From: HKCCE3408 sp038530555
GTDB taxonomy: Bacteria; Pseudomonadota; Alphaproteobacteria; Rhodobacterales; Rhodobacteraceae
DNA: 64,000 nucleotides
Direction: 5' to 3'
Assembly (NCBI GenBank): GCA_038530555.1
Contig: JBCBCN010000008.1
Coordinates: 1-64,000, forward strand
The translations under genes were made by a program, and so were the position numbers. Shown piece by piece: positions 26,012 to 35,166 of the stretch. The first letter of the stretch is position 1. Each line of letters begins with the position of its first letter. The notes beneath the pieces were generated by a model, which saw only the letters and a list, made by a program, of their open reading frames with translations, did not search any database and was not told where the DNA came from.

Positions 26012-27120
26012 GACGAGCGGAGGGATACCAAGCCTTGAGGGCGGGCGGTGCTTGGCGATTGTTGCTGCGCGCGGCCGTCTGCGCGCTGGGCTTGCTGCCG
26101 GGCATCGCCATTGCTCAAGCGCCTGAAACCTCCCTTTTTCCGGTTCCGCGCGGGGGCCAAATGGCCGTGGCACAGCAAAGTGCGCCGGTCCCGCGCCCCG
26201 CGACACCGGCCACCGCGCCGCAAGCGATATCGACCACCGCGCCGCAGGCCGCCGCTGAGACTGCCTCGATCCCCGACCTCAGGCCCCAGCCCCGCCCAGA
26301 GGTCGCGTTCTCGACCGGGCAAGGCAGCGTGGCGTTCCTGCCCGCGCAAGAGGCCGACCCGAATGAGGCTGAAACTTCGGAAATTGTCGGTACGCAACAG
26401 ATCATCCGGCGCAGCGGGCTGTTGGGCCTGAACCGCGAGGTGAGCGAAGTGCCGGTATTCGCGGGCGAAACGCGCCTGGCGGTCATCGTCTCACCGCGCC
26501 CGCAACTTCGTCCCGACGATCTGCAAGCGCGCGCCCAGGCGGCCCGCGCGGCCACCACCCGCGCCATCCCGGCCAGTGTCACGCAGCCGGGCCGTGCCGG
26601 TCAGCTTTGCGGGCGTCCCGGCCTGGTGGGGGAGAGGCTTGAGCCGATCCCGGGCCGCATCGCGGGCTGCGGCATCGCCGAGCCTGTCCGCCTGCGCGCG
26701 GTCGACGGTATCACACTGTCGCGCCCGGCGACGATCAACTGCGACACCGCCATCGCCCTGCAAGAGTGGGTCAGCGGGTCGGTCGTGCCGGTGATCGGGC
26801 GCACGGGCGGCGGCCTGGCAAGTCTACAGGTCGCGGCCTCCTATTCCTGTCGCACGCGCAACAATCAGCCCGGCGCGCGCCTGTCGGAGCATTCCACCGG
26901 CAACGCCATCGATATCTCGGGCTTCGGCCTGGCAAACGGGCAAGAGATCACGCTGATCTCAGGTTGGCGCGACCCTGATCAGGGCCCCATCCTGCAACGC
27001 CTGCACCGGGCGGCTTGCGGGCCGTTTGGCACGGTGCTGGGCCCCGATTCTGACCGCTTTCACCAGGATCACTTCCATTTCGACGTGGCCGGCTACCGCT
27101 CGGGCCCCTATTGCCGCTAA
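26008..27120 (+). CDS. Exported extensin-family protein
   Basis: A 370-residue secreted or periplasmic protein. A signal peptide (about residues 12-36, ending IAIAQA) precedes a long Pro/Ala-rich low-complexity region to about residue 180. The C-terminal extensin-like domain has Cys residues and the motif LSEHSTGNAIDISGF, with a later HQDHFHFDVAG. This domain resembles D-Ala-D-Ala metallopeptidases (HxxxxxxD and HxH metal ligands), so peptidoglycan cleavage is plausible. It is coupled to tyrC by an ATGA overlap and converges with the DUF2125 gene. Confidence 0.85.
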   Translation: MRRAEGYQALRAGGAWRLLLRAAVCALGLLPGIAIAQAPETSLFPVPRGGQMAVAQQSAPVPRPATPATAPQAISTTAPQAAAETASIPDLRPQPRPEVAFSTGQGSVAFLPAQEADPNEAETSEIVGTQQIIRRSGLLGLNREVSEVPVFAGETRLAVIVSPRPQLRPDDLQARAQAARAATTRAIPASVTQPGRAGQLCGRPGLVGERLEPIPGRIAGCGIAEPVRLRAVDGITLSRPATINCDTAIALQEWVSGSVVPVIGRTGGGLASLQVAASYSCRTRNNQPGARLSEHSTGNAIDISGFGLANGQEITLISGWRDPDQGPILQRLHRAACGPFGTVLGPDSDRFHQDHFHFDVAGYRSGPYCR

Positions 27121-27145
27121 CGCAGCGCGCATATCTGATTTGCCG

Positions 27146-28165
27146 CTACCGCAGCACGAGCCTAGGCGCGAGGCCCAGGGGGAAGGGGCCGAGCATCACT
27201 TGACCGCCGCGGAAATGCAGCGGCGCGTCGATGTCCTCCGGACTGCCTGAGCCGCCGGCCAGAAATCCCAGCGTCGTCTCGACAAGCCCGCGCATCTCGG
27301 GCGGAAGCTGGCCCGCGTTTTCGGCGAGGTCGAGCATATTGCGCCAGTTCTCGGCCCGGATCGTCAGCTGCCCCTCTGGGATGCCCTCGGCGTCAATGAT
27401 CAGGCTCCCCGCACTGCGAAAGCGCATCTCACCCCATTCGGCACTGGCCTCATCGAGGGTGATTGCACGCGGCTGTGGGCGCCGCATCTCCAGCGCATCG
27501 AGGTCCCAAGGCACATCGAAGGCCATCTCCGCCTCGATCCGCGCGCCCTGCATCCGTTCGGGCAACAGTCCCACCGGATCGAGAAGCGTGCGCAGGGCCG
27601 GGCCGGGGTCGAGCTCGCTGAGATCGAGGCGCAGCGCATAGCGCGGCTGGCCCTCGGCATCATCATCCAAGCGGTCAAGCTGACCCTGACCGGTGGCGAT
27701 CCGGACGCCCTCGCCCCCCGGCCCCTCAACGGCCAGCGCGGCCAGATCCAAGGAGCCATCGAGCAGCGCGAGATTGGCGAAGGGATCGATCGCGCCATGG
27801 GCCTCGAATTGGTCCGCGGTGATCGTCGCCCGCGTGAAAGGCGAGGCCACGACCTGTTCCTCGGGCCACACAACGCGCACCGAATTTGGCCGCAGGACGG
27901 GCTGTGTCAGGCTGAGCTCGGGCGCGTTCCAGGCCCATCCCGTGCCCGGATCGGCCAGTTGCAGCGCCTCGAACCTGGTGGTCAGGCGCGTGGGATAGCC
28001 GCCTGTCTCCAGGCCCTCATAGGTCACTTGCCAGCCCTCGGCCTCCCGGGCCATGAGCCATCCGGCGATCACCCGCTCACTGGCCGTGGCCGCGATCATC
28101 CACAGGACCGAGCCGCCGATCAGAAGCCCGGCCATGAGCCAAAGCCCGCGCTTGCGCCATGCCAT
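27146..28165 (-). CDS. DUF2125 domain protein, membrane-anchored
   Basis: A 339-residue protein with one N-terminal transmembrane segment (residues 8-28) and a large periplasmic beta-rich region, the DUF2125 layout found in many alphaproteobacteria. GGYPTRLTTRFEAL lies early and PLHFRGGQVMLGPFPLG near the C-terminus. Function is unknown; its fold suggests distant similarity to AsmA-type lipid-handling proteins, but that is inference. It is divergent from the ChaC-like gene. Confidence 0.83.
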   Translation of the reverse strand: MAWRKRGLWLMAGLLIGGSVLWMIAATASERVIAGWLMAREAEGWQVTYEGLETGGYPTRLTTRFEALQLADPGTGWAWNAPELSLTQPVLRPNSVRVVWPEEQVVASPFTRATITADQFEAHGAIDPFANLALLDGSLDLAALAVEGPGGEGVRIATGQGQLDRLDDDAEGQPRYALRLDLSELDPGPALRTLLDPVGLLPERMQGARIEAEMAFDVPWDLDALEMRRPQPRAITLDEASAEWGEMRFRSAGSLIIDAEGIPEGQLTIRAENWRNMLDLAENAGQLPPEMRGLVETTLGFLAGGSGSPEDIDAPLHFRGGQVMLGPFPLGLAPRLVLR

Positions 28166-28230
28166 GCGAATCCCCTTTTCCAGTCCTAGGAGGTGCTATA
28201 GCCAAGCGGCCGAGAAAGGACCAAGCCGTC

Positions 28231-28800
28231 ATGCAGGATCTGCCCCCGATCACCGCGCGCCCGCTTTGGGTGTTCGGCTATGGATCGCTGATGTGGAACC
28301 CGGAATTTCCCGTGGCCGAGCGTCGTCTGGCCAGGCTTAGCGGCTTCCAGCGCAGCTTTTGCATGTCCTCGATCCATCACCGCGGGACGGAGGCCGAGCC
28401 GGGCCTTGTCCTGGCACTCGACCCAGCGGAGGAGGGGGTCTGCGATGGGATCGCCTTCCGCGTCAGCGCAGGGGAGGAGGCCGAGACAGTCGCGGCCCTG
28501 CGCGAGCGGGAGCTTGTGTCCTCGGCCTATCTGGAGCGCCAACTCGACATCACGCTTGACGGCGAGATCGTGGTAAACGCGCTGACCTATGTGGTCGATA
28601 CTGCCCATGTGCAGTATTGCGGCGGCCTCAGCCTCGAGGCGCAGGCCGGGATTATCGCCCATGCCGTGGGCGGGCGGGGGCCGAATGACGAATACCTCGT
28701 GAACACGGCGAGCCACCTGGCCGAATTGGGCATCGCGGACTCCGATCTCGATTGGCTTGTGGCCCGCGTGCGCCACCTTAAGGCCGAGACACGCGCCTAA
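28231..28800 (+). CDS. Gamma-glutamylcyclotransferase, ChaC-like
   Basis: A 189-residue protein of the ChaC family, which degrades glutathione to 5-oxoproline and Cys-Gly in the cytoplasm. The nucleotide-free pocket motif VFGYGSLMWNPEF (residues 13-25) and the catalytic Glu region ERELVSSAYLERQL are present. The ATG chosen gives the normal N-terminus (MQDLPPITARPLW); a start 24 codons upstream would lie inside the promoter region shared with DUF2125. Confidence 0.88.
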   Translation: MQDLPPITARPLWVFGYGSLMWNPEFPVAERRLARLSGFQRSFCMSSIHHRGTEAEPGLVLALDPAEEGVCDGIAFRVSAGEEAETVAALRERELVSSAYLERQLDITLDGEIVVNALTYVVDTAHVQYCGGLSLEAQAGIIAHAVGGRGPNDEYLVNTASHLAELGIADSDLDWLVARVRHLKAETRA

Positions 28801-28884
28801 GCCGCGCGCGGGCGCGCTGCCGCTTGGCAGGGCGGGCGGTTCAGAGTAGCCTGCGCTCAACAAACAGTTTGGTGCGGGCACCCC

Positions 28885-30117
28885 ATGGCAAGTAAGAAAG
28901 ACGGCGCAACAGAGCCGCGCTTCACTCAACCGGTGCAGCAAATCCTGTTGATGGTGATCATCTGCATTCTGGTCGCGCTTGGGGCGTCGCTCATCATCGG
29001 TCAGCTGCGCGATGTGTTCTTCTCCAACCTGTTTTTGAATGGCACGATCATTCTGGTTTTCGTGGTCGGTGTGCTGGCCTGTTTCTGGCAGGTCTTTCAG
29101 CTGTTCTCCTCGGTCGGTTGGCTGCGCGCGGTGGCCGATCCGGAGGCCGCGCCGGACATGAACAAGGTGCCGCGCCTGCTGGCCGCGATGACAAGTGTGA
29201 TGCGCGCGCGCGGCACGCGGATGCAATTGACGCAGATTTCTTCGCGCTCGATCCTCGATTCCGTCGGCGCGCGGATGGAAGAAAGCCGGGACATCACCCG
29301 ATATCTTGCCAACCTTCTGATTTTTCTGGGCCTTTTGGGAACCTTCTTTGGCTTGGCCACAACGGTCCCGGCCGTGGTCGACACGATCCGGTCGCTACAG
29401 CCGACCGACGATGAGAGCGGCATCGCGGTCTTTGGGCGTTTGATGGACGGGCTCGAGGATCAGCTTGGCGGCATGGGCACGGCGTTTTCCTCCTCGCTTT
29501 TGGGCCTGGCAGGATCGCTGGTCGTGGGGCTGCTAGAGCTCTTCGCGGGTCACGGGCAGAACCGTTTTTACCGTGAGATGGAGGAATGGCTGTCGACGAT
29601 CACGCGGGTCGGCCTGTCCTCGGGTGACGGCGACGGGGGCGGCGTGGATCGCGGCGCGATGGCCAGCGTGCTCGATCACATGGTCGAGCAGATGGACAGT
29701 CTGGAAAGCCTTTTCGCCCGTTCCGAGGAACGCCGCGCCGAGACCGAGGACAAGATGCGCAGCCTTACGCAATCGGTCGAAGAGCTTACCGCCAAGCTTG
29801 GCCCCGCGCCGGTGGAGGCCACCACCCGCCTGGCCGCCTCGCAAGAGCATCTGGCCGAGGTTTTATCGGTGCGCTCAGAGGAGGATGGCGGCGGCATGGA
29901 CAGCGAAAGCAGGATGCGCCTGCGCTCAATCGATGTGCAACTGCTGAAAATCTTCGAGGAGATGGGTGGTTCGAGCAATGCCCAGGTGAACGCGCTGCGC
30001 CAGGATTTGGCCGGTCTGACCACCGCGCTGCAAGATCTCAGCCGCGCCGTAGCGGCGCCCCCGGCCGAAGGGGCGACGGCCCAGATCGTGCCGCGCCGCC
30101 CTGCGGGCGGGGAGTAG
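28885..30117 (+). CDS. MotA/TolQ/ExbB-like channel protein
   Basis: A 410-residue inner membrane protein. Four hydrophobic segments are seen at about 19-38, 49-72, 141-163 and 198-222; the last two, NLLIFLGLLGTFFGLATTVP and the Gly/Ser-rich GMGTAFSSSLLGLAGS, are the conserved proton-channel core of the MotA/TolQ/ExbB family. Past residue 225 the chain is cytoplasmic and partly coiled coil (about 275-325). Such proteins form pentamers around a MotB/TolR/ExbD partner; that partner is the next gene, 6 bp away. No flagellar, Tol or TonB gene is adjacent, so the specific job is unknown. Confidence 0.83.
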   Translation: MASKKDGATEPRFTQPVQQILLMVIICILVALGASLIIGQLRDVFFSNLFLNGTIILVFVVGVLACFWQVFQLFSSVGWLRAVADPEAAPDMNKVPRLLAAMTSVMRARGTRMQLTQISSRSILDSVGARMEESRDITRYLANLLIFLGLLGTFFGLATTVPAVVDTIRSLQPTDDESGIAVFGRLMDGLEDQLGGMGTAFSSSLLGLAGSLVVGLLELFAGHGQNRFYREMEEWLSTITRVGLSSGDGDGGGVDRGAMASVLDHMVEQMDSLESLFARSEERRAETEDKMRSLTQSVEELTAKLGPAPVEATTRLAASQEHLAEVLSVRSEEDGGGMDSESRMRLRSIDVQLLKIFEEMGGSSNAQVNALRQDLAGLTTALQDLSRAVAAPPAEGATAQIVPRRPAGGE

Positions 30118-30123
30118 CGGGCG

Positions 30124-32091
30124 ATGGCCTTTCAGCGCCGGGCAGGCGCGCGGTTCACCGGCTCGATCTGGCCCGGTTTCGTCGATGCGATCACCGCGCT
30201 TTTGATGGTGATGATCTTCGTTCTGACGATCTTCATGGTCGTGCAATACGTGTTGAACGAGGAGATCTCGAACCAGGATGATGAGCTCAATGCGCTTAAT
30301 GCGCAGCTCACCGATCTGTCGGCCTCGCTGGGCCTGGCGCGGGTGGCCAACCGCGACCTTGAGGATCGCGTGGCGACCTTGGGCACCGATCTGGCCGTGG
30401 CGCAGCGCATGGTCGACAGCCAAACCAGCCTGATTGCGACGCTCGGCTCCGAGATGGATGCGCAGGCCTCGCGGATCGCCGATTTTGAGGCGCAGGTGGC
30501 CTCCCTTCTGGCCAGCAATCAGGACCTGACCGCCGACCGGGACGCGACCCAGGCCGCGCTGGAGGAGCAGCTTTCCGAGGTAGAGGCGCTGTCGCTCGCC
30601 CTGGCCCAGGCCCGTGATGAGGTTGATGCCGCGTCCGAGGCGGCCCGTCGCGATGCGGCCGAGCGGGAGGCGCTTGAGGCGTTGATCGCGGATCTCGAAA
30701 CCGAGGCCGCTTCCCAGGAAGCGACCCTGGCCGAGACCTTGGCCGCGCTCCAGACCGAGGAAGACCGGGCCGCGATTCTGGAGGGATCGCTCGACGATCT
30801 ACAAGGAGAGCTCGATCAGGCCGAGGCTGCGCGGCTGGCGGAACTGGCCGCGGCTGAGGCTTTGCGCGACCGGCTGGCCAATGCGGAAACCGCGCTCAGC
30901 GAAGAAGAGGCAGCGCGCCTGGCCGAGGCCGCCGCCGCCGAAGCCTTGCGCGAACGGCTGGAAAACTCCGAGGCGGAACTGACCGCGATGGCTCTGGCTC
31001 TGGAGGAGCAGCGCCAGGAGGCCGAGAACACGCTGACGCTTTTAGCGGCGGCCGAGCGGGCTGAGGGCGATCTGACGGCGCAACTGGCCGCGGCGCTGAC
31101 GGCGGGGCGCGATGCTGAAGACGCGCAGGCCGCGCTGGAAGCCGCGCTTGCCGAGGCGGAACGTAGGCTTGCAGGGGCGGAGAGCTCGGCCGAGGATTTG
31201 ACCGCGCTTGAGGCGGCCCTGGCCGAGGCGCTCGCCGCGCGGGCCGTGGCCGAGGCGGGCCTTAGCGCGCAATTGAGCGAGGCCGAGCGTCAGGCCGCGC
31301 TCCTCGCTCAGGCCAATGACGCTCTCTCTCAGGTTGAGGCGCAAAGTGCCGAGGGGGAGCGGCAGGTCGCGGCGCTCAATCAGCAGGTTGCCGCCCTGCG
31401 CGCGCAACTGGGTCAGTTGCAGGCGCTTTTGGACGACGCGGCGAGCCGGGATGCTGACGCCCAGGTGCAGATCGAAAGCCTGGGCACCGAGCTTAACGCG
31501 GCCATCGCGCGCGCCGCCCTGGAGCAACGCCGCCGGGCCGAGCTGGAAGAGGCTGAGGCGCAACGCTTGCGCGATCTGGCCGAACAATTGGCCGCCGACA
31601 ATGAGGGCCTGTCGGCCGATGCGGCCGAGCTTCAGGTCTATCGCTCCGAATTTTTCGGCCGCTTGCGCTTGCTTCTGGAGGGGCGCGAGGGCGTGCAGAT
31701 TGTGGGTGACCGATTTGTGTTTTCCTCAGAAGTGCTGTTTGCGCCGGGCGCGGCTGAGCTTGAACCGGCGGGCGAGGCCGAGATCGCCAGTGTCGCGGAG
31801 TTGCTTTTGGAGATCGCAGCCGAGATCCCGGACGGGCTCGATTGGGTCGTGCGGGTTGACGGCCATACCGACGCGACACCGACCGGAACGGGCGGGCCCT
31901 ACGCTAACAATTGGGAGTTGAGCCAGGCCCGCGCCCTGTCGGTGGTGATCTTCATGATCGATGAGTTTGGCTTTCCCCCCGATCGTTTGGCGGCAAACGG
32001 GTTCGGGGAATATCAGCCGATTGCGGTCGGGGACGACGATGCCTCACTCGCGCAGAACCGCCGGATCGAGATCAAACTGACGGAGCGCTGA
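30124..32091 (+). CDS. Coiled-coil OmpA/MotB-like peptidoglycan-binding protein
   Basis: A 655-residue partner for the channel protein. One transmembrane helix (about 18-42) starts with WPGFVDAITALLMV, and its Asp21 sits where the proton-carrying Asp of MotB lies. Residues about 45-505 are an almost uninterrupted Ala/Glu/Leu-rich coiled coil with degenerate repeats around ARLAE-AAAEALR-RL. The OmpA-type peptidoglycan domain fills the C-terminus (VDGHTDATPTG near 577, NWELSQARA, NRRIEI). MotB proteins are usually near 300 residues, so the long rod is unusual and would span much of the periplasm. Confidence 0.85.
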   Translation: MAFQRRAGARFTGSIWPGFVDAITALLMVMIFVLTIFMVVQYVLNEEISNQDDELNALNAQLTDLSASLGLARVANRDLEDRVATLGTDLAVAQRMVDSQTSLIATLGSEMDAQASRIADFEAQVASLLASNQDLTADRDATQAALEEQLSEVEALSLALAQARDEVDAASEAARRDAAEREALEALIADLETEAASQEATLAETLAALQTEEDRAAILEGSLDDLQGELDQAEAARLAELAAAEALRDRLANAETALSEEEAARLAEAAAAEALRERLENSEAELTAMALALEEQRQEAENTLTLLAAAERAEGDLTAQLAAALTAGRDAEDAQAALEAALAEAERRLAGAESSAEDLTALEAALAEALAARAVAEAGLSAQLSEAERQAALLAQANDALSQVEAQSAEGERQVAALNQQVAALRAQLGQLQALLDDAASRDADAQVQIESLGTELNAAIARAALEQRRRAELEEAEAQRLRDLAEQLAADNEGLSADAAELQVYRSEFFGRLRLLLEGREGVQIVGDRFVFSSEVLFAPGAAELEPAGEAEIASVAELLLEIAAEIPDGLDWVVRVDGHTDATPTGTGGPYANNWELSQARALSVVIFMIDEFGFPPDRLAANGFGEYQPIAVGDDDASLAQNRRIEIKLTER

Positions 32092-32549
32092 TGCCCCGGC
32101 CCTTTGACCCGCAAGCCCTTTTGCAGATGCCGCTGATGGCCAATCTGGCGACGATGTCGCCCGACGGGCCGCGCAATGCGCCGGTCTGGTTTCACTGGGA
32201 GGAGGGCGCGCTGTTTCTGCTCGGTGGGAGGGATGGCAGCTCGGTCCGGCGCATCGAGGCGGATCCCAGGGTGGCCGTTGAGATCGTGCATTATGACAAT
32301 GCGGGCGGCGTGCTGGCGCATCTGGGGTTTCGCGGTGAGGCCAGCGTTCTGCCGATGGACCCCTTGCTCTTTCGCCGCCTGCTTAGCCGATATCTAGGGC
32401 CGGATTCCCAGGCCTGGAACGCCTGGTTCATCGAGACTATCGCGGCCATCGAAGACCCGAACGGCCGGCTTATTCGGCTGGAGCCGGAGACGACGTTTAC
32501 CAACAATGTCTCGTTTTTTCGCACCGGGCCGGGGCTTGCTTGGCCGTGA
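32091..32549 (+). CDS. Pyridoxamine-phosphate-oxidase-like FMN protein
   Basis: A 152-residue split-barrel protein of the PNPOx-like family, likely binding FMN or a related cofactor. PLMANLATMSPDGPRNAPVW and the following WEEGALFLL are typical. Its ATG overlaps the stop of the coiled-coil gene by one base (TGATG), so it is translationally coupled to the stator-like pair. Function is unknown; general nitroreductase or heme-utilisation roles are possible within the family. Confidence 0.8.
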   Translation: MPRPFDPQALLQMPLMANLATMSPDGPRNAPVWFHWEEGALFLLGGRDGSSVRRIEADPRVAVEIVHYDNAGGVLAHLGFRGEASVLPMDPLLFRRLLSRYLGPDSQAWNAWFIETIAAIEDPNGRLIRLEPETTFTNNVSFFRTGPGLAWP

Positions 32550-32574
32550 CCACAGCGTTCCATCCAAGATGGAA

Positions 32575-32604
32575 AACGCCCGGTCCTTTCCAGGCCCGGG
32601 CGTT
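32575..32604. terminator. Bidirectional terminator hairpin
   Basis: AACGCCCGG (32575-32583) and CCGGGCGTT (32596-32604) form a perfect 9-bp stem with a 12-base loop. It sits in the 78-bp gap between two convergent genes. The minus strand has a short TTTT after the stem, so it most clearly serves the leftward clpA transcript. Confidence 0.7.
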
Positions 32605-32627
32605 CCGCAAGTGAAGCTTCGCGCGCT

Positions 32628-34961
32628 CTAGTCCGCGGTCAAAAGCGGCGGGTTTTTCTTGGAGCTGATCTGCGGCTTGTCCGGCTCTTCGATGCGCAGA
32701 TCGAGCTTGCTGTCCTTGACGCCAACCTTGACCATGCCGCCTTTGGCAAGCTTGCCGAACAGCAATTCCTCGGCCAGCGGCTTCTTGATCGATTCCTGGA
32801 TGATCCGACCCAAAGGACGGGCACCCATTTTATCGTCGTAGCCCTTATCGGCCAGCCATTCGGCGGCGGGCTTCGTCAGCTCGATTGTGACGTTGCGATC
32901 CAAAAGCTGCGCCTCGAGTTGCAGCACGAACTTCTCGACGACCTGCATGATCACCGATTTCGGCAGCGGTGCAAAGCTGATCACAGCGTCCAGGCGGTTG
33001 CGGAATTCTGGCGTGAATGTCCGTTCGATCGCGGCAGTATCCTCACCATCGCGACGGTCGCGGACAAAGCCCATTGCCGCCTTGGCCTGTTCCGCGGCGC
33101 CCGCATTGGAGGTCATGATCAAGATCACGTTGCGGAAATCGACCGAGCGACCGTTATGATCGGTCAGCGTGCCGTGATCCATGACCTGGAGCAGGATATT
33201 GAAGACATCTGGATGCGCCTTCTCGATCTCGTCGAGAAGCAGCACGCAATAGGGGTGCTGATCCACGCCATCGGTCAGCAAACCGCCTTGATCAAAGCCG
33301 ACATAGCCCGGAGGCGCGCCGATGAGGCGGCTGACGGCGTGCTTTTCCATATACTCCGACATGTCGAAGCGCAAAAGCTCCACCCCGAGCGTGTCGGCAA
33401 GCTGTTTGGCGACCTCGGTCTTGCCGACGCCGGTGGGGCCCGCAAAGAGGTAGTTGCCAATTGGTTTTTCCGGCTCGCGCAGGCCCGCCCGGCTTAGCTT
33501 GATGGCCGAAGACAGCGCCTCGATCGCCGCGTTCTGGCCAAAGACCACGCGCTTGAGGTTCACTTCGAGATCCTTGAGCACAGCCGCGTCGTCCTTCGAG
33601 ACGTTCTTGGCCGGGATCCGGGCAATCTTGGCGACGACTGTTTCGATCTCCTTGGCGCCGATGGTCTTGCGCCGCTTGCTCTCGGCGACGAGATGCTGGG
33701 CCGCGCCCGCCTCGTCGATCACATCGATGGCCTTATCGGGCAGTTTGCGGTCATTGATATAGCGCGAGCTCAGCTCAACAGCCGTTTTGATCGCATCGGC
33801 GGTATAACGGATCTCGTGGTGGTCCTCGAAATAGGGCTTCAGGCCCATGAGGATCTTAACGGAATCGTCGACCGACGGCTCAGACACGTCGATTTTCTGA
33901 AAGCGGCGGCTCAGCGCGCGGTCTTTCTCGAAATGCTGACGGAACTCTTTGTAAGTGGTCGAGCCCATGCAGCGCAGCTTGCCGCCCTGAAGCGCAGGCT
34001 TGAGCAGGTTGGAGGCATCCATCGCCCCGCCCGATGTGGCCCCGGCGCCGATGACAGTGTGGATCTCGTCGATGAACAGCACCGCGTCTTCGTGATCCTC
34101 AAGCTCGGTCACGACCGCCTTCAGACGCTCTTCGAAATCGCCGCGATAGCGTGTGCCCGCGAGCAAAGCACCCATATCGAGCGAATAGATCGTGGCACCC
34201 GCCAGCACGTCTGGCGTTTGCCCTTCAACGATCTTTTTGGCCAGGCCTTCCGCGATGGCGGTCTTGCCCACGCCAGGATCACCCACCAGGAGCGGGTTGT
34301 TCTTGCGGCGGCGGCACAGGACCTGAACGCAGCGTTCAACCTCATGCTCACGCCCGATCAGCGGATCCACATCGCCTTTGCGCGACTTCGCGTTGAGATC
34401 GACGCAGTATTTGGCGAGCGCGGATTCTTTCTTCTCCGCCTCACCCTCGACCGTCTCTCCGCTGCCTTCGCCTTCCGGCTCAGAGGCGCCCGCGACCGGA
34501 CGGCTTTCGCCATAGGATGGGTCTTTGGCGACGCCATGGGCGATGAAGTTCACCGCGTCATAGCGGGTCATGTCTTGTTCTTGCAGGAAGAAGGCGGCGT
34601 TTGATTCGCGTTCGGCGAAGATCGCGACCAGGACATTGGCGCCAGTCACTTCGGTGCGGCCCGAGCTTTGCACATGGATCGCGGCACGCTGAATGACGCG
34701 CTGGAATGCCGCCGTCGGTACCGCCTCGGAGCCTTCCACATCGGTCTCAAGCGTCGCGAGGTCCTCGTCGATGAACGCCACGAGCGTGCCGCGCATTTCC
34801 TCAATGTCTACGCTGCAGGCCTTCATGACCTTCTGCGCGTCCGGCTCATCGATGAGCGCGAGCAGAAGATGTTCGAGGGTCGCCAGTTCATGGCGCCTGG
34901 AATTCGCCTGCGCCAAGGCGGCATGGATCGCTTGCTCGAGAGTGTTTGAGAACGACGGCAC
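32628..34961 (-). CDS. clpA: Clp protease ATPase subunit ClpA
   Basis: A 777-residue AAA+ unfoldase that feeds substrates to ClpP. The Clp N-domain covers about 1-145, followed by a charged linker, AAA1 (GDPGVGKTAIAEG Walker A, VLFIDEIHTVIGAG Walker B) and AAA2 (AGPTGVGKTEVAKQ; VLLLDEIEKAHPD). The start is GTG, giving MPSFSNTLEQAIH, with GGAG seven bases upstream. A perfect palindrome overlaps the start codon. No clpS gene is adjacent, unlike the common clpS-clpA order. Confidence 0.96.
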   Translation of the reverse strand: MPSFSNTLEQAIHAALAQANSRRHELATLEHLLLALIDEPDAQKVMKACSVDIEEMRGTLVAFIDEDLATLETDVEGSEAVPTAAFQRVIQRAAIHVQSSGRTEVTGANVLVAIFAERESNAAFFLQEQDMTRYDAVNFIAHGVAKDPSYGESRPVAGASEPEGEGSGETVEGEAEKKESALAKYCVDLNAKSRKGDVDPLIGREHEVERCVQVLCRRRKNNPLLVGDPGVGKTAIAEGLAKKIVEGQTPDVLAGATIYSLDMGALLAGTRYRGDFEERLKAVVTELEDHEDAVLFIDEIHTVIGAGATSGGAMDASNLLKPALQGGKLRCMGSTTYKEFRQHFEKDRALSRRFQKIDVSEPSVDDSVKILMGLKPYFEDHHEIRYTADAIKTAVELSSRYINDRKLPDKAIDVIDEAGAAQHLVAESKRRKTIGAKEIETVVAKIARIPAKNVSKDDAAVLKDLEVNLKRVVFGQNAAIEALSSAIKLSRAGLREPEKPIGNYLFAGPTGVGKTEVAKQLADTLGVELLRFDMSEYMEKHAVSRLIGAPPGYVGFDQGGLLTDGVDQHPYCVLLLDEIEKAHPDVFNILLQVMDHGTLTDHNGRSVDFRNVILIMTSNAGAAEQAKAAMGFVRDRRDGEDTAAIERTFTPEFRNRLDAVISFAPLPKSVIMQVVEKFVLQLEAQLLDRNVTIELTKPAAEWLADKGYDDKMGARPLGRIIQESIKKPLAEELLFGKLAKGGMVKVGVKDSKLDLRIEEPDKPQISSKKNPPLLTAD

Positions 34962-34969
34962 TATAGTGC
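34958..34969. promoter_or_regulatory. Perfect palindrome over the clpA start codon
   Basis: GCACTATAGTGC is a 12-bp perfect palindrome. On the minus strand its second half includes the clpA GTG start, so it could fold in mRNA over the start or bind a dimeric protein. No known regulator site is recognised. Confidence 0.4.
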
Positions 34970-35166
34970 TCCTTGTATCTTGCGCCGTTCCAGCACGGCG
35001 CGACCCGACATTCGCCTGTCTTTCTTAAGGATCGGTTTTCTGACCCGTCTTTCAAGAGAATTTTGTTCAAATTTCTTTAACGGCTGTGCCGCGTGGCTTG
35101 TGGCTCTCGGGCAGTCGCATTGCTGAAAAAAATGGCATCCTTCTGATAAAAATCAACCTCGAGGGT

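Noticed and set aside
28885..32091. A Zorya-type anti-phage system
   Set aside because: The MotA/MotB-like pair resembles ZorAB in principle, but no ZorC, ZorD or ZorE gene lies nearby and the neighbours are housekeeping genes.
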